This document shows, one piece after another, positions 47,987 through 61,341 of a stretch of 64,000 bases of DNA. This DNA comes from Setoptus koraiensis. Its lineage: Eukaryota; Arthropoda. The stretch spans positions 23,932,001 through 23,996,000 of the forward strand of contig CM106585.1 of assembly GCA_048013815.1 (NCBI GenBank), written 5' to 3'. Positions within the stretch are counted from its first letter, which is position 1. The number at the start of each line of letters is the position of its first letter. The position numbers and the translations under genes are program-made. The notes under the pieces were generated by a model that was not told the DNA's origin, ran no database searches, and saw only the letters and a list, made by a program, of their open reading frames with translations.

Positions 47987-49351
47987 TAGTGGCTCTCTCA
48001 GGGCACCTATTTCCACTATGTTGAGAATGGTTGGGGCAACTCTCACCTGTTATAGGCTATTATCGCTCAGCCAGATTCATCGTGGTCGCTCGTTCAGTAT
48101 GATGTTCCCGTTGATGTTGGATACGGTGATATATCAAGCTGAAAATTTTTACGAAAAGCACATGCTGATCGACCGAGTTGTGAAGTTTGACGCTCAAATT
48201 TGCCTGACTTGGTTAAGATTGAATAGTTGTCAGAGATTACTATTTACGATTGCAAGAAGCGATTTAACAACAAAGATTTGGAAATTCATCTCGACACGAT
48301 CAGTGAGTATTGATGCAATTGGTGAATTGAGGAGACTTGAGAAAATGAAGTAAGAAAAAGAAATGAAACATCGCATATGAAAATTGTTAGATAAGAATAG
48401 TAACTAATATTCAAGAGAGGATGAACAGCTAAAGAACAGTGCCTGCAGGCAAGAAACAGGAGTGTTGTATTGTATTAGTGGATGTAAAGAAGAGAGCAAT
48501 TTGATTGACATAAAGTGGCACTCGAATCAATGAGTGGCCCCCATAAAAGTGATTTAAATTGCCCCTGGCTTGTTTGTTTAACATATCGCCAGAGGACCAA
48601 GTCATGTAGCGCCATGCTTTTTGACAAGCTAATTTCCATCATTGTTCTCATTTCTCTCTTATTGAATTTCTTACTTCTTTTCTTACACACATCTTGTATG
48701 CAAACAAATATATGAACGAATGTGACAAGACTGTCTAATTAAATGTGCTTATAGGATGGAGCTAGGCAGCTTGTTTACAGGGTATGGTTGACTTTTATTG
48801 TTGAGTTTACAGCAACACAGGGCCGAAGCTGGAAATTCTAATTGAATTAGTCGCTTTTCAGTTTTGTTTCCCATTTATATGTATAATTTATATATCTATG
48901 GTGTATCGTGGAACATTGATAATGATACTAATACTAATGATTGATCGTCGATAATACAATGATAATGTGCGTCTATATTGAAAATGTATCAATTATTATG
49001 TACAACAACAAACAAGTGTGTATATGGATTGTGTAATTGTAAATAGATTGGTCGCGTCTGAAAAGGTTTTGTTTTAATAATTTCTTTTATTTATTCTATC
49101 ATCGATGATAACTTGTTAAGGTGTGTCTAAAAGTGTTGCCATGTCAATCCGGATTAAATGGTTAGCGAGTAGCCAACTGTGATATTGACAAACATATATA
49201 CCAGTATATATATATATTTGAAGTATATACAGAGTATATGGAGCGAGCAGCCATAAATGAAAATCGCAAAATTTTGATTGGTGTCAGCTCATTACTCGAC
49301 GCATATGTTAGTGTCGTGTGTGTCTTAATGCTATTGCTATTGACTCATCAC
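47987..49351. other. Intergenic with coding-like fragments, then Sox 3' UTR
   Basis: 47964-48353 has a 129-codon frame with no known relatives, and fragments in other frames (for example GTYFHYVENGWGNSHLL and EITIYDCKKRFNNKDLEIHL) that look equally coding-like. The right end holds the SoxB 3' UTR, with a minus-strand AATAAA at 49086-49091. Confidence 0.4.
49086..49091 (-). terminator. Poly(A) signal of the SoxB gene
   Basis: TTTATT on the plus strand reads AATAAA on the minus strand, about 260 nt past the Sox stop codon. A second overlapping copy lies at 49090-49095. Confidence 0.6.
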
Positions 49352-51043
49352 CTAAAACACAGGTAACACACCAGAACATACGCTGGCATTGAGCACCTCA
49401 CCTGGATCTACTTCTCTAGGCGGAAAACGGTTCGTGTAGCCGACGTAGGCCGCGTTCAAGGCGGCTGCCTGTTGCTGCTGTTGCATAAGATACTGATGAT
49501 GATTGGCTGTCTGCTGGTGAGGGTGTTGTTGCTGTTGTTGTTGGTGCTGCTGAAGTTGTTGTAAATGCTGATGCTGTTGCAATTGCTGTTGTTGTTGTTG
49601 TTGAAGTTGATGCTGTTGGTGATGCTGTTGTTGGTGTTGTTGTTGCTGCTGCTGAATAACTGCCGACATTTTTGCTGCAACATCCAAGAAAGAACCCGAT
49701 TGAATGTTTGTTTGTGCTGCCACTGCGGCTGCTGCAGCCGCGGCCGCCGCCGCCGTAGCGGAACTCACCGATGTGGGCGAGGCCGCTTGTGACAATGAAC
49801 CCGACGACGATATTGTTGAGGCGGCTGACGAACCAGAGGCCGAGCTAATATGATTGTTGTTGTTGTTGTTGCTGCTGTTGTTGTTACTGTTACTATTATT
49901 GCTGCCGCTATTGACACTGCTAAGATCACCGTTGTTGTTGTTGTTATTATTGTTATTGTTAGTTAGATTATGCTGATTTGTGACTGCTGTCACTGCCTGA
50001 TGCAACATACCCGCCGACGCGTGGTACATACTCATGGCCGCATGATTTGCGTGGGCGTGATGCTGGGCAACCGCTTGATGGTGCTGTAAACCGGTAGTGT
50101 GATGATGTAAATTTTGATGATGATGATGATGGTGGCCGTGATGATGGTGATTGTTGGCCGCAGCGGCAGCTACAGCCGCCTGAACGGCCGCAGCCGATTG
50201 GTGATGATGATTTAAATTAAGGTGTGCTGCTGCCGCGGCAGCGGCAACATTAAAATTAACATTGTTAGCTAATTGATGATGATGATGCATCTGATTATGC
50301 TGATGATTGTGTAATGTGTTATTTGCGCCGCTACTTGTGGCGCCACCTGGATTGTTGTGGCCGCCAATATTGTGTTGTTGTTGCTGCTGCTGGTGTTGCT
50401 GGTGATGCTGCTGTTGAAGATGATGGCCAGCTTGCGTTAAATGCGACAAATGCTGATGGTGGCCAGCGGAATTTGGTGATACTCCCGAGGCAACTGCAGC
50501 CGCTGCAGCGGCCGCGGCAGCAGCAGCAGCCGCAGCACTGGCGGTAATAATTAGCTTTGGCTTACGTCGAGGCCTATATTTGTAATCCGGATGTTCGCGC
50601 ATATGTAGCGCTCGCAATCGTTTGGCCTCATCGATGAATGGTCGCTTGGCGTTCTCGTGCAATTGCTTCCATTCGCAGCCTAACCGTTTGCTAATTTCCG
50701 AATTGTGCATCTTTGGATTGTCTTGGGCCATTTTGCGCCTCTGACCGCGCGACCAAACCATGAAGGCATTCATAGGGCGCTTGACGTGTTGCTGTTGTTG
50801 TTGCGCTTGCTGTTGATGATGATGCTGTTGTTGTTGTTGCTGGCTCATTTGACAGGTGCCATTTTGGCCATTCTGGCCAGTGACGGCGGCGCTGGCGGCG
50901 GCAGCAATCAGCGGCAATTGATGTAGTTGATGTTGTTGGTGCTGCAATTGGTGCAGTTGGTGCTGTTGTTGCTGCTGTTGTTGCTGCTGCAAATGATGTT
51001 GCAAGTTTGTTGTGGTGAGCGATGATGCCGATGAGGTATCCAT
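49352..51043 (-). CDS. Group B Sox transcription factor (SoxB, Dichaete-like), HMG box
   Basis: A single frame of 563 residues. An in-frame TAA 54 nt upstream fixes the ATG at 51043. The HMG box lies at about 87-165: [54 protein letters not shown] and [11 protein letters not shown]. The [23 protein letters not shown] core matches SoxB, especially insect Dichaete. Within helix 2, [12 protein letters not shown] differs from the usual GAEWKLLxExEK. The protein binds AACAAT-like sites and should act in neural and embryonic patterning. The rest is polyGln, polyHis, polyAla and polyAsn. The tail [16 protein letters not shown] meets CCAG|GTGAGG at 49401, a good donor, so the last 15 residues might be intron and a further exon might exist. 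No such exon was found. The gene stands alone in about 15 kb. Confidence 0.9.
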   Translation of the reverse strand: MDTSSASSLTTTNLQHHLQQQQQQQQQHQLHQLQHQQHQLHQLPLIAAAASAAVTGQNGQNGTCQMSQQQQQQHHHQQQAQQQQQHVKRPMNAFMVWSRGQRRKMAQDNPKMHNSEISKRLGCEWKQLHENAKRPFIDEAKRLRALHMREHPDYKYRPRRKPKLIITASAAAAAAAAAAAAAAVASGVSPNSAGHHQHLSHLTQAGHHLQQQHHQQHQQQQQQHNIGGHNNPGGATSSGANNTLHNHQHNQMHHHHQLANNVNFNVAAAAAAAHLNLNHHHQSAAAVQAAVAAAAANNHHHHGHHHHHHQNLHHHTTGLQHHQAVAQHHAHANHAAMSMYHASAGMLHQAVTAVTNQHNLTNNNNNNNNNNGDLSSVNSGSNNSNSNNNSSNNNNNNHISSASGSSAASTISSSGSLSQAASPTSVSSATAAAAAAAAAAVAAQTNIQSGSFLDVAAKMSAVIQQQQQQHQQQHHQQHQLQQQQQQQLQQHQHLQQLQQHQQQQQQHPHQQTANHHQYLMQQQQQAAALNAAYVGYTNRFPPREVDPGEVLNASVCSGVLPVF

Positions 51044-52762
51044 TGTTGTCGATGTTGCTGTCGTTGCTGTCGTTGTTGTCGTCGTTGTTGCAATTTATGG
51101 CTGTGGCTGTGATATATTGTGTCGATGGTGATTGTTTTAGTTCTTTGTCATCTCAAGTTTAAGCTATCGAGGTAAGTGTATGCAAATGTGTCGTCGTCGT
51201 TGTTGTTTGTTGTCGATATTGTGTGCATGTATTTGGTTAATCGATGAACGTTATCTCGACAAGAAACAAAGTCGCATTACTCACTAATAAGGTTATTGTT
51301 TGAAATTGTATATGAATAGAAGAATAGTGAATCATATTGTAATGATTATAATAATGATTGTATCAAACAATGATATACTGTTGTTGTTGTTGTTGTTGTT
51401 TTTTGGTGATAATAGCAGCAAGTGTGAATGTGTTTATAGTGAGAATCATTGGACTAAAATTTGCTGTTTGATTGCAAGTAAATGGTGCTGGTTGTTGCTG
51501 TTGTAGTCGGCGCTAATGCTACTCCACTGACTGATTGCGCACGCGCCTCGAGCTTACACCGCTAGGTGACGCCTTGGTTTCACGCTTTTCTATGGTAGTT
51601 GCTGGTAGCAAAATAAACTTGTGCCTATACTTGTATACCACTAACAACAAACACTATACTTCATTGAACTCTCTTAGCTACTGATACACACACACACACA
51701 CTCACATATAACAAAGTATTAACAACAATCCCTATTTGTGTGCAAATATTACACTACTCAACTAACAAGCTAACTGCAACTAGCTTGCCAAAACTAGCTT
51801 GCTTATAGGAGCTAGTTAAGCTGTGTAAATGCGTTAACATCAATAGAGGGATTAACCTGACAAATAGATTATTATTCAGATAGACACACAGAGCAGAGAT
51901 AAGCAACTCACTACAACTATATTAACTATATAAGTACGACAATAAATAAGGCGCTGACTTTTGGTTTGTATACTGATGATATTACTATACAAAGTGAGCC
52001 TCGATTATATTATTTATAATACAGTATAGTTAATACGTAACATATTGTAATTTTGGCTATCCTATAAGTGTGTTTCATGCGACTCACTTAATGACGACTA
52101 ATAATAATAATAAAAATAATCATAATGAATAATAGTGATTGAGCGATACAATGATGATCGGGCGATAGTGTGATCAAGAAGTCAAGAAACAGTCGACTGG
52201 ATGATACGTAAACGAGTGTATATTTACACTGGCACTTTGCTTGCAATCAGATGCGATCACAAATGCTCAAACTAAAATTACAAACAACAACAACACAACA
52301 ACAATCTAATTAAGCTTAATCACAATATTGGCCAATCGTGATTGGCGATAATTAGTTCAGAAACACTCGCATTAGACGTTAGACGTTTTATTAGATCTTG
52401 TTAGATTGGGCAGTGTGTTTTGTTGTGGTACGATGATAATCAACACCATTATCATTTCTACCATCACTTTGGATCTCAAAAGTCTCTGCTCATCTCATTT
52501 TTGGGAACTCATATTACTACCGCTAGCACTTTTTGACTTGAGATACTCTTTGAGAAACTAACAAAAGGCCGCCACTTGTTGTTGTTGTTGTGTTGATTGG
52601 TATAAATTGGTTCACTGATTGAACCATTTACCCAACAACTAAATGGTGAGACTTATCACTAAAAGCATCGATTTAATTGGAAATAGATTGATCTTTGGAT
52701 ACAATACTGGTAACCGATTGTGGCTACCATGGTTATTGTTTATCAGCGACAAGCGAGAGGCG

Positions 52763-52832
52763 CCAACAACAACAGCAACAACAACAGCAACCACAACAGC
52801 AACCACAACAGCAACCACAACAGCAACAACAA
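52763..52832. repeat. CAA/CAG array with a 12-bp higher-order unit
   Basis: CAGCAACCACAA repeats three times inside a 70-bp CAA/CAG run. A plus-strand frame reads it as polyGln with Pro interruptions and continues NGEMMQPLYLSVSTC. Confidence 0.85.
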
Positions 52833-53585
52833 AATGGAGAGATGATGCAGCCTTTATATTTGTCTGTCTCGACTTGCAATATCTCCAATATATATTCTGC
52901 TGGTGTTGCTGTTGCTGGCGATAATGAGAGCAAACATACATTTGGAGTGTATGTGTGTGTGTGTGTTTGTGCGAGTCTTTTGTGAATGAACTACTTATAA
53001 TAGTTAAATTGGTTCTATTCCACACAATGATAACAACAATACATAATCGTTATTATGAGAGACAGACATCTCGTCGTAAACCTCTGATGTTTTGCTTTAG
53101 CTGGAATGAAAACATTCGATGAGATCACTCATTCTAGAGCTTCTGAGAGCAACAATCTCACGTAACTACACACAATGTTTGTCTCCTAAAACATGTAACC
53201 ACCATTATAGGACCAATCTCGATCTTGGCATCCATTCCATTGTATTTTATTCTTTTCTTTATTTCTCTCTCTCTCTCTCTCTTTTTCTTTCTGTTTCTTG
53301 CGTTGCTATTTCTCGCACTGCTCCTTCTCGGGCTGCTATTTCTCTCGAGTCGCTAATTTCCGATACACACACACACACACACACACACAGCTATATTTAT
53401 ATTTACATTGTGCACAAATGTTGTAGACTTGCAGCGGACCACAAACTACAAAAGCAAACAACATAGTTGGCAAGTTAGATCTAAAGTTGTAGTAACACTA
53501 ACTGGAAACATTATTAGAGTGGAAAACAAGATAACTGAGACAAGTGAGTGTGAGCGAGAGACCAACTGAGAGAAAGACAGAGACC

Positions 53586-53636
53586 GAGATTGAGATCGAG
53601 GTTGAGGTTTAGATTGAGGTTTAGATTAAGCTTGGC
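53586..53636. repeat. 6/12-bp imperfect tandem repeat
   Basis: GAGATTGAGATCGAGGTTGA grades into GGTTTAGATT units, giving an LNLNLNL-like translation on the minus strand. Confidence 0.7.
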
Positions 53637-54537
53637 GATACAACGTGCAGAACAACAGCAACAAGAGCGATCTCTGAGAAAGAGATGAGAATGGTACAAA
53701 CTAGCAAGTCGAGTATGAATGAATTGGAGCTGAATTAAAAACATCATTATATTAGCGTGTACCAATGTTAGACAAATCAGATGAGAAGAATGAGACGAAA
53801 TCAAAGGAAATCAAAGCAAATGAAACAAACTAGACATCTCGTGATCAGTCGTTGTGTGTACCTGTTGTTGTGTTATCTGCTATCATAATCTGTTGTTTGA
53901 TTTTGTCATCTATTTCCAGTTCACTCACACACCATTTGTTGTCTATTTGTAGTCGTGATATTATATATATTTGATAATCTATCTATTGACCACACAGACT
54001 TGAAGACGTCGCTTTCAAATAAATCCACTGATGAAAATTATCTACTGTTTTACATCTCCCAACAAAACAATCAACATAACTGTCAGTTATTGTTGAGCTC
54101 AATCACGAGTTATCACGAGTTATATAATCAAGAGTTTTTAGTAATCATTTAGTAACTTTATTTAGCAAATCAGCTGCGTGACAAAAGCAATGATGACATG
54201 CCAAGCGATAGTAATAATATTGTTACATGGCAGTCGTATCATGGCTAGTTGCCTGCTGCAAGCTCATTGTTAATTGAAACAATATAGGCCTATTGTTTCC
54301 GCATGAATAGTGAATGCTGGCCATTATAAGCTAGCTAAAGCCTATAATTGTTGCAATGAATTGTTGTTGTAAAGTGCGACAGTGCACACAGAAACAATAA
54401 CAATTCGATTGTTTGTTGCGCATGCGCGTCCCGGGCGAATGACCAAGTAGTGGCTAATTGTGCTGAGAGAATGTTCGCTGTTGACTGCACAAGTCGAGCA
54501 ACAAGCATCAAGCCATCACGCGCACAACAAGGGCTCT

Positions 54538-54556
54538 GTTATAGGTAACCTATAAC
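54538..54556. repeat. 19-bp inverted repeat
   Basis: GTTATAGGT, one base, then ACCTATAAC. Confidence 0.95.
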
Positions 54557-54591
54557 AAGGCAAGCTTGATTAGAAGCTGCGTATGTGTGTG

Positions 54592-54615
54592 TTCGACATA
54601 GCACGCTATGTCGAA
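54592..54615. repeat. 24-bp inverted repeat
   Basis: TTCGACATAGC, two bases, then GCTATGTCGAA: an 11-bp perfect stem only 36 bp after the preceding palindrome. Confidence 0.95.
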
Positions 54616-54990
54616 TTGTTTTGCTGGGAGCTCATTGGTCGGCCTGATCAATGGTGCGCCTATATGTGAGCATGCATGATAAATTGTTGTGAAAGAATGA
54701 TTGCAACCGCACACAACTGCTGCATAGGTGAATGTTGGCTGAAAGAATATTGATAAAAAGACAAGTTTGCGTGTTGTTTACAAGCACAAACACGCAACAA
54801 TGCAACCTGTTTCTTCTGAGCACTGTCTTGTCTCATTACGCATAAATTGTTAGTAACAATGCTCATCAGACAGCGACAACAACAAGCCAGCCAACGCTGT
54901 TGTTAGTTGGTCTACATAGGCATGTCATAAGATGATCACAAACAGATTGAAGTGACTTCGATACAGCAAGCGCCTCTATTCACCTGTATC

Positions 54991-55075
54991 GACTGTCTGT
55001 TCAGGTGTGTTTAGGTCTGTCTAGGTCGCTTTGAGTCTGTTTAGGCCTGTTTAAGTCTGTCTAGCTCTTTTCAGG
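54991..55075. repeat. 10-bp tandem array (TTTAGGTCTG type), about 8 copies
   Basis: Eight consecutive decamers such as TTAGGTCTGT, CTAGGTCGCT and TTGAGTCTGT, each differing at one to three positions. Confidence 0.85.
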
Positions 55076-56294
55076 CAAATGTGATGAATGGAAACAGGTT
55101 GCATTTGAATGGCGCATATTTAATTCATCATTCATTTTGTTGTGTGTGCTGCAACGGCGACACACACACACACACCTGTTAATGACGGCGATAATGACTC
55201 GACAAACGTGACCACAATGACGAGCATGATGACGATGCTGGCGATGACGACTACAAGATAAATATAGAAGAGGCACGCAATCACAAAGCCATTATAATAC
55301 AGTAGTTATAGCATTTGGCCATTTTAAATATTGCCATTATAAACAAGTATTTGGTTACAACAAGTAGAGGTGCCAGTTGTGCACTTTTGCTATTTTCATT
55401 TTTCAAACAAACATACTCAAACAAATTCATATTCATGCATGAATTCAGCAAGCCAGTTGAACAATTGGCTCATGTGCGTTTGCCGGCCTACTGGCAAGTA
55501 AAAGCCAGTTGCTGGTATGGCTGGCATAACAAACACGACGGCGACAAGTGATACAAGTGAAAAGTTTACACCTTACAATACACACACACAATACACAAGT
55601 AGATTATTCATCGAAAAACTAATCAACAACAACAAGTGGTTTATCAATGAATCTCGTTACTCGCTGTTTGTTGTTATTCATCATTTGTTGTTATTGTCGG
55701 TATCTGGCAGCGAACTGTCGGCTCGATACAGGCACCGCCGACCGATTACAATGAACAGTCGATTACATTAAACAGAAGCCATTGTTAACAGCGCTATCTC
55801 TATAAAACGCTTCTTTCCTATCACCATTAGCACTTGTTAGTATTTGTTGGCGTTGTAATTATTCTCGTCTGCTTGTTCCAACAGCGTAGCGTCGAACGCT
55901 GTCGAGAGGCGTCGAATGGCGCCGAATTGTGTCGAATTCGGTACGCAATTGAGCGCCAAAGCAACAAAACATAATGCTACTCTAGTTAGTTTATGCTTGA
56001 TGCTGCGCGCTATATGCCAATCGTCCAATTGTCGGCTCACAAATGAAATTGGCTTGCTCATCTAAACACCCCAACTCCAACACGAAACTAAACTCACTTA
56101 ACTTTTTGCATTGCACACACAATGCACACTTGATAATAGTAACAATGTGATGCAATCATGCCAATGTTACCCAGATAATGATAGCTGAAGGAGAGGAAAA
56201 AATGATGATAATACTAATGGTGTCCATTATAATAATCGTCATGTATGCGTTGTGTCTGATTATAAATAAATAATTCGAATCCATTGTCATTGGA

Positions 56295-56297
<3 letters not shown>

Positions 56298-56361
<64 letters not shown>
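56298..56361. repeat. (CA)32 microsatellite
   Basis: 64 nt of uninterrupted CA dinucleotides. Confidence 0.97.
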
Positions 56362-56362
<1 letters not shown>

Positions 56363-56483
56363 CCGGCCAATGGTATGAGAGTGTGAACTTGTTACTCGTG
56401 TGTTGTGTTCGCATTTGATTCGACTCAATTCGATTTGCGCTGCAAGCTCGAGCAAACAAGCACCACAACCGACACACAAACAA

Positions 56484-56540
56484 ACAACACATACGAACAA
56501 CACATACAAACAACACACACAAACAACACATACAAACAAG
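56484..56540. repeat. 13-bp tandem array, four copies
   Basis: ACAACACATACAA repeats four times with single substitutions. Confidence 0.9.
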
Positions 56541-58510
56541 TGCTCGACACACAACAGACACTGGAGCTTCCTTCCAAGTTCCAATTCGAAAGAATAACGA
56601 AAGAATAAATAACAGAGAAAAGATAAAATTCATTGCTTGTTGCAAAGCACGTGCCACGCCACTGGGAGCTGTTGGCGCCGGCCAAGAATGTTGGCGCACC
56701 AACACGCTGACCAGAAACGCTAGATTCACTGGCGGAAGTCATCAGCTGCACGCACTATTGATGGATGATTCCGTCCACACACACAGCCATATATATATAG
56801 CCATATATATTTGCCGATCCGCTTTGCTCTGATCTAATCCAATCCAATTCGATTCAATTCTCGACACATTCTCTAGGACACATTCTCTTGCAGCGTGATT
56901 GTGTACGGTCAGTTGGCGTTCACTAGCTCGCACACACAAACACCAACGCTGGCAATCATTGTAGCTTGCCAAGAGCGTACAGTTAACAGAGAGAGAGAGA
57001 GAGCAAACAAATTAACAGAATGCAGCCAACAGGAGACACTGCACAACTGGACCTATATATACACTGGATACATGTCATTGTTGCATCATTGTTGTCATTA
57101 AGGTATGCTAAACACTGTCGTTATTATCGTCATTGTGTATCATTCACTTGCGCACAATGATAAGCACAATAAGTGAACGCACAGTGTCGGAAACGTGACA
57201 CAACCAGACAGAAAGAGAGAGAGAGAGCCAAAGAAGAGAAAAACATATGCTAAACGTAATAATATCATAACAAATGGTGCAAGTGAGAAATAGTGCCAAA
57301 TACAATACAATTGCATCGCTCTCATAATGGCGCTAATGAACAGTGTCAGCACCCGCACAAGCTATTATTTTGGGTGTTATTCTCATTGTGAGTCACTCTT
57401 GGTTGTTGATAATTCTTTCTTGTGCGCGCCATAATCATCATCATGTCTCAATGAGCAGCCATAATGCACAATGTGCCACTTGTTCAAGTGCTGCGCTGCT
57501 CAGACTCTGTCGGATCAGATGTTTTGGTCTCATCAGTGTCGGCAGCAACAACAACATCAACCACAACATCAACATCGACTGCAACAACAGCAGCACAAGC
57601 AACAACAGCGGCACAAGCAACAACAGCGGCAACAACAACGACGGCCTATAGCTGAGATTGTAATTACAGTCGAACGCCTTCGAATATGCTGCCCGATGAT
57701 TGCTCAATTTTTCTGTGCCACCAAGCACAAATTGGAATTGTTCTGCGGTTAGCAAGTTGTTGTTTGGTGAAAATAAGCGTGCGTTGGCCGCTGCTATTAG
57801 ATAATAGCCATCGCTATTCTCTACTCTGTATTATGTAATCAATGCTTGAATGGCCAACATTAGATAATAGTTTTCTCTCTATCGCGGCTCTTGTCAGTTT
57901 AATAACGAATGGCAGCCAATGTTTGGTGCAATCACACTCGTTCCATTCATCATATTTGTATCCAATCTCTGATTCTATTCAATTCAATGCCAACCAATTC
58001 AATGCAATCTAATTTCGTTCTTCTTTTTCTTACAACTTCTTTTTGTGGCCAGCGCCACCAGCAGCGGTGGCCGTTGTTGTTGCCGGAGTTGCCGTTGTTG
58101 CTGTTGCTGTTGCTTCTGCCGTTGCTGCTGTTGCTGCTGCCGTTGCTGCTGTGTCTATCCAGTAGACGGTCGGTTGTCGGCGGCGGCTAGTTGGCGGTTG
58201 CAAGTCGCCAATCGGCAATGTAATTCCATTTAATTCAATTCAATTATTTTTGCATTGTTGTTAAACTAACAACAATCGATGCTCTCTTATTGCTGGCTGG
58301 CCGCCCGACGCGCCTTAGACAATACCCGGCGCCATATTCTGCCCGTTCATCTTGGCCGCTTCTCTATATCCGCTTCCTCTGATCGCCACTGGCTGGCTTG
58401 TACTTGTGTCTACCTTTGTCTACCTCTGCGTACCTCTGCGTCCGTTGAGCACCATTTTGCAGCACGCACACAACAAAAGTTTGCACCCACACACACGCAC
58501 ACCGACACAA

Positions 58511-58567
58511 CACCAGAAGCCAGCACCAGAAGCTGCACCAGAAGCTGCATCAGAAGCTGCACCAGCT
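58511..58567. repeat. 12-bp tandem array
   Basis: GCACCAGAAGCT repeats about four times, with one CAT variant. Confidence 0.9.
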
Positions 58568-60083
58568 GACCACACCAGTATTCGTGTGGATTAAATCTGG
58601 CTTGTGCACCAGATTGTGTCCATGTATCCATGTGTAAATCGTTGCTGAGTGCCAATTGTTTGTGAATCTTGGCCCCTTTTCGATTTGGCGGCGTGGCCGG
58701 GATTAGATTAAGGTAACGGATGAACGGAGAGATATGGTCGTAAAGAATGTCACAAAGAAGCCGCATCAATTATTATTGTCAGCTCGCTCTCGCTCTTTTT
58801 CTCGCATGGAAAAGCCTATAATATACTGTTACAACTGGCACAAGAAAGCAAAATCTGGCAAAATCATTTGTAGACGATTAGCTTGCTATGCTATTGAATG
58901 GCAGTTAGACTCGTTTGACCACAACACAAAACTCTCGACGAAAGTCACATGTTGACACACGGTGAATACACGGCAATAAAATGTCATCAAATGCCCATTA
59001 ATGCTACCTGTGGTTGACCATAATCATTATCATTTGCTTCATTAGCGCCACTACAATGGTCATAATTCAACACAATCTGACATTTATTGCCATAACCCTC
59101 CCGAACAAACGACAACCTTTTGCCGGCCACATTCGCCTTGGTTGTTGCTCATTCTCGACAGCAGCAGCAACAACACCGACAACAACAACGACAACAATAA
59201 CAACGACCGCAAACACTACAACAGCTACCGAACGACACTGCTGTTTGCGACGAGAAAGACAAGAGCCACCAGGTAGTTAGTTTTTTATGGCACAACGTGG
59301 CGGCATGAGCACAGGTAAATTCTTTCCTTCTCTCTTGCTTGCATTGTCACACAATTGTCTAGATACTGTTGCATTGCCATTGTCTTGTTATTCTCTATAT
59401 AAAGAGGCTCCCGTGTGTGGAGAACAAGAATTAGAATCTGTCTCTTTCACTCTTCATTGAATGCTCCATTGAATGTGCTTGCCACCCAATTGCCCAGTGG
59501 GCCAGTGGCCTGCTATGAGTGTAGGCGCCCCCTCGTGGAATGGACAAAAACTTGATAGTGTGAATATATGTGTCACACGTGCTGTGACAAAATCGGCCTA
59601 AAATACCCATAAAATACAATGGCCATTTGCGTGTGCGGATTGTAAAACGCGCAAACAAACTATTACAAACATAAACCAACGCCAACTACAACAATAACAA
59701 CCAGCGTTGCACCACCACCACCACCAACAACAGCATAGATGAGCGGCCAGAGCAAGAGAAAAAGAAGAGGAGCGATGAAAAAGAGAAGCGTTCTGACAAA
59801 CGGTGCCAGTTTAGTTTTGCAAAAGTTCCCAATTTCTACACAATGGGCGCTTCTCACAACAACAACAACAACAACAACAACAGCAACACCAGAAACTGCG
59901 CCCCTTTCAACGGCACCAGTGGCTAAATTCAATTAGATTTATCCTCTCTCGGACGCTCTGTACACACTGCGCTCGCAAGTAGTGATAATAATAATAATAA
60001 TGATGATGGTCGGTCATTCTATATCTTCTATTCGAGTGCAATATGGGCAAGTCAAGCTCGAGCGATCAAACTGAATGAGGCGC

Positions 60084-60120
60084 CTATATATACAAGAATA
60101 TATATCATTTGTATATATAG
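60084..60120. repeat. AT-rich hairpin, 12-bp stem and 13-nt loop
   Basis: CTATATATACAA at 60084-60095 is exactly complementary to TTGTATATATAG at 60109-60120. Confidence 0.95.
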
Positions 60121-61341
60121 CAAAGATGAGACGTGAGACAAATAAACGCAACAGCGAGCTCATATATATCACACACACATATCACATACTGCCGGTGCAT
60201 CCATCGATATATCGAGACATATCGAGTCTGTTGTTGATTTGATCGCACTTTCAACTTTTTGCACCAGATCTATATTTATTTATCTATTTGATCGATATCT
60301 TTTCGATATGTGAAATGCAATCGTCTCTCTTTCGCACATACACTTACAATGTTAATATGACAATCATATCTTATGATTCCTATGCCCACAGTCAGCCATA
60401 TTGACGCTCTAGTGGCATGGCTCACAATACTGACAATAAATGTGGCGAGATGCCAGATTCATAGTGTCAGCTCTACTCAGTGAGTACAGCAAGGCCTCAA
60501 AGCGCCACCTTGCGAACTCGCTTGACACTGAAGGCACTGAAAAAAGCAAATACCTTCTGACAAGACCTTGGGTACACAGGTAAATGTGCAAATTGACGCA
60601 ATAGAAGGCGCCACCACTGCCAATTGTGATCAGGCTACCAGAGCGACAACCTTGTCTGACCCGTGTCATGAGTGAGTCTGCAGTCTACAGTTTATCAGTT
60701 GCAAGCAAGTATATCTGGCAACTATCTCTTGAAGAGCATTCGGTTGTCATGACGACAGTGGCCACTTTGACAGTGGCCAGCAGATCTACAAACAAACAAA
60801 CAAACAGACTTTGCCCATCTCTCTCTCACAAGTCACTGCTGACAGTCTGCTCTGGTCAGTGTGGAAAATCTCAGTGTGGCAACTCTCAGAAGTGGCCAGT
60901 CTCAAAAGTTTCACAGAGTCTGTAAGCGCCTCCAAAGTATTACATCCAAGAGAGCACTAGTGGTCAAGAACGGCCTTGTCTAAAGTTGAGCTGCTAATGA
61001 TGTCAACCATACACATATACATGTACTTATACGTATATGCGATACATGAAAGTATGAATAATAATAATACAATAGTTGTGCATATCACATTAGCAATAAC
61101 TATCGCACCATTGTAACTATAACACTAGCCATAGACCATAGTTATGTAATAATGGCCATCTATCTCAGCTGAATGCTGGCTTGTGTTTGTGTGACCAGTG
61201 AGACAAAGTCGCATCATTATGACCAGTGCTTAAAATATTGTATTGCTGTGTATATGTCATCATTAAGTAGTGGTAGTATCAGCCTATGTCAGTATGATTG
61301 TGTCAAGAATTAGAAGAATGTCGGCAGGTTAACTCAAAGTC

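Noticed and set aside
57441-57755. Open frames with poly-Leu or poly-Thr runs
   Set aside because: Triplet repeat translations in several frames; no non-repetitive domain.
58030-58233. Ala/Thr-rich and Cys-rich frames on opposite strands
   Set aside because: They arise from a TTG/CCG triplet array.
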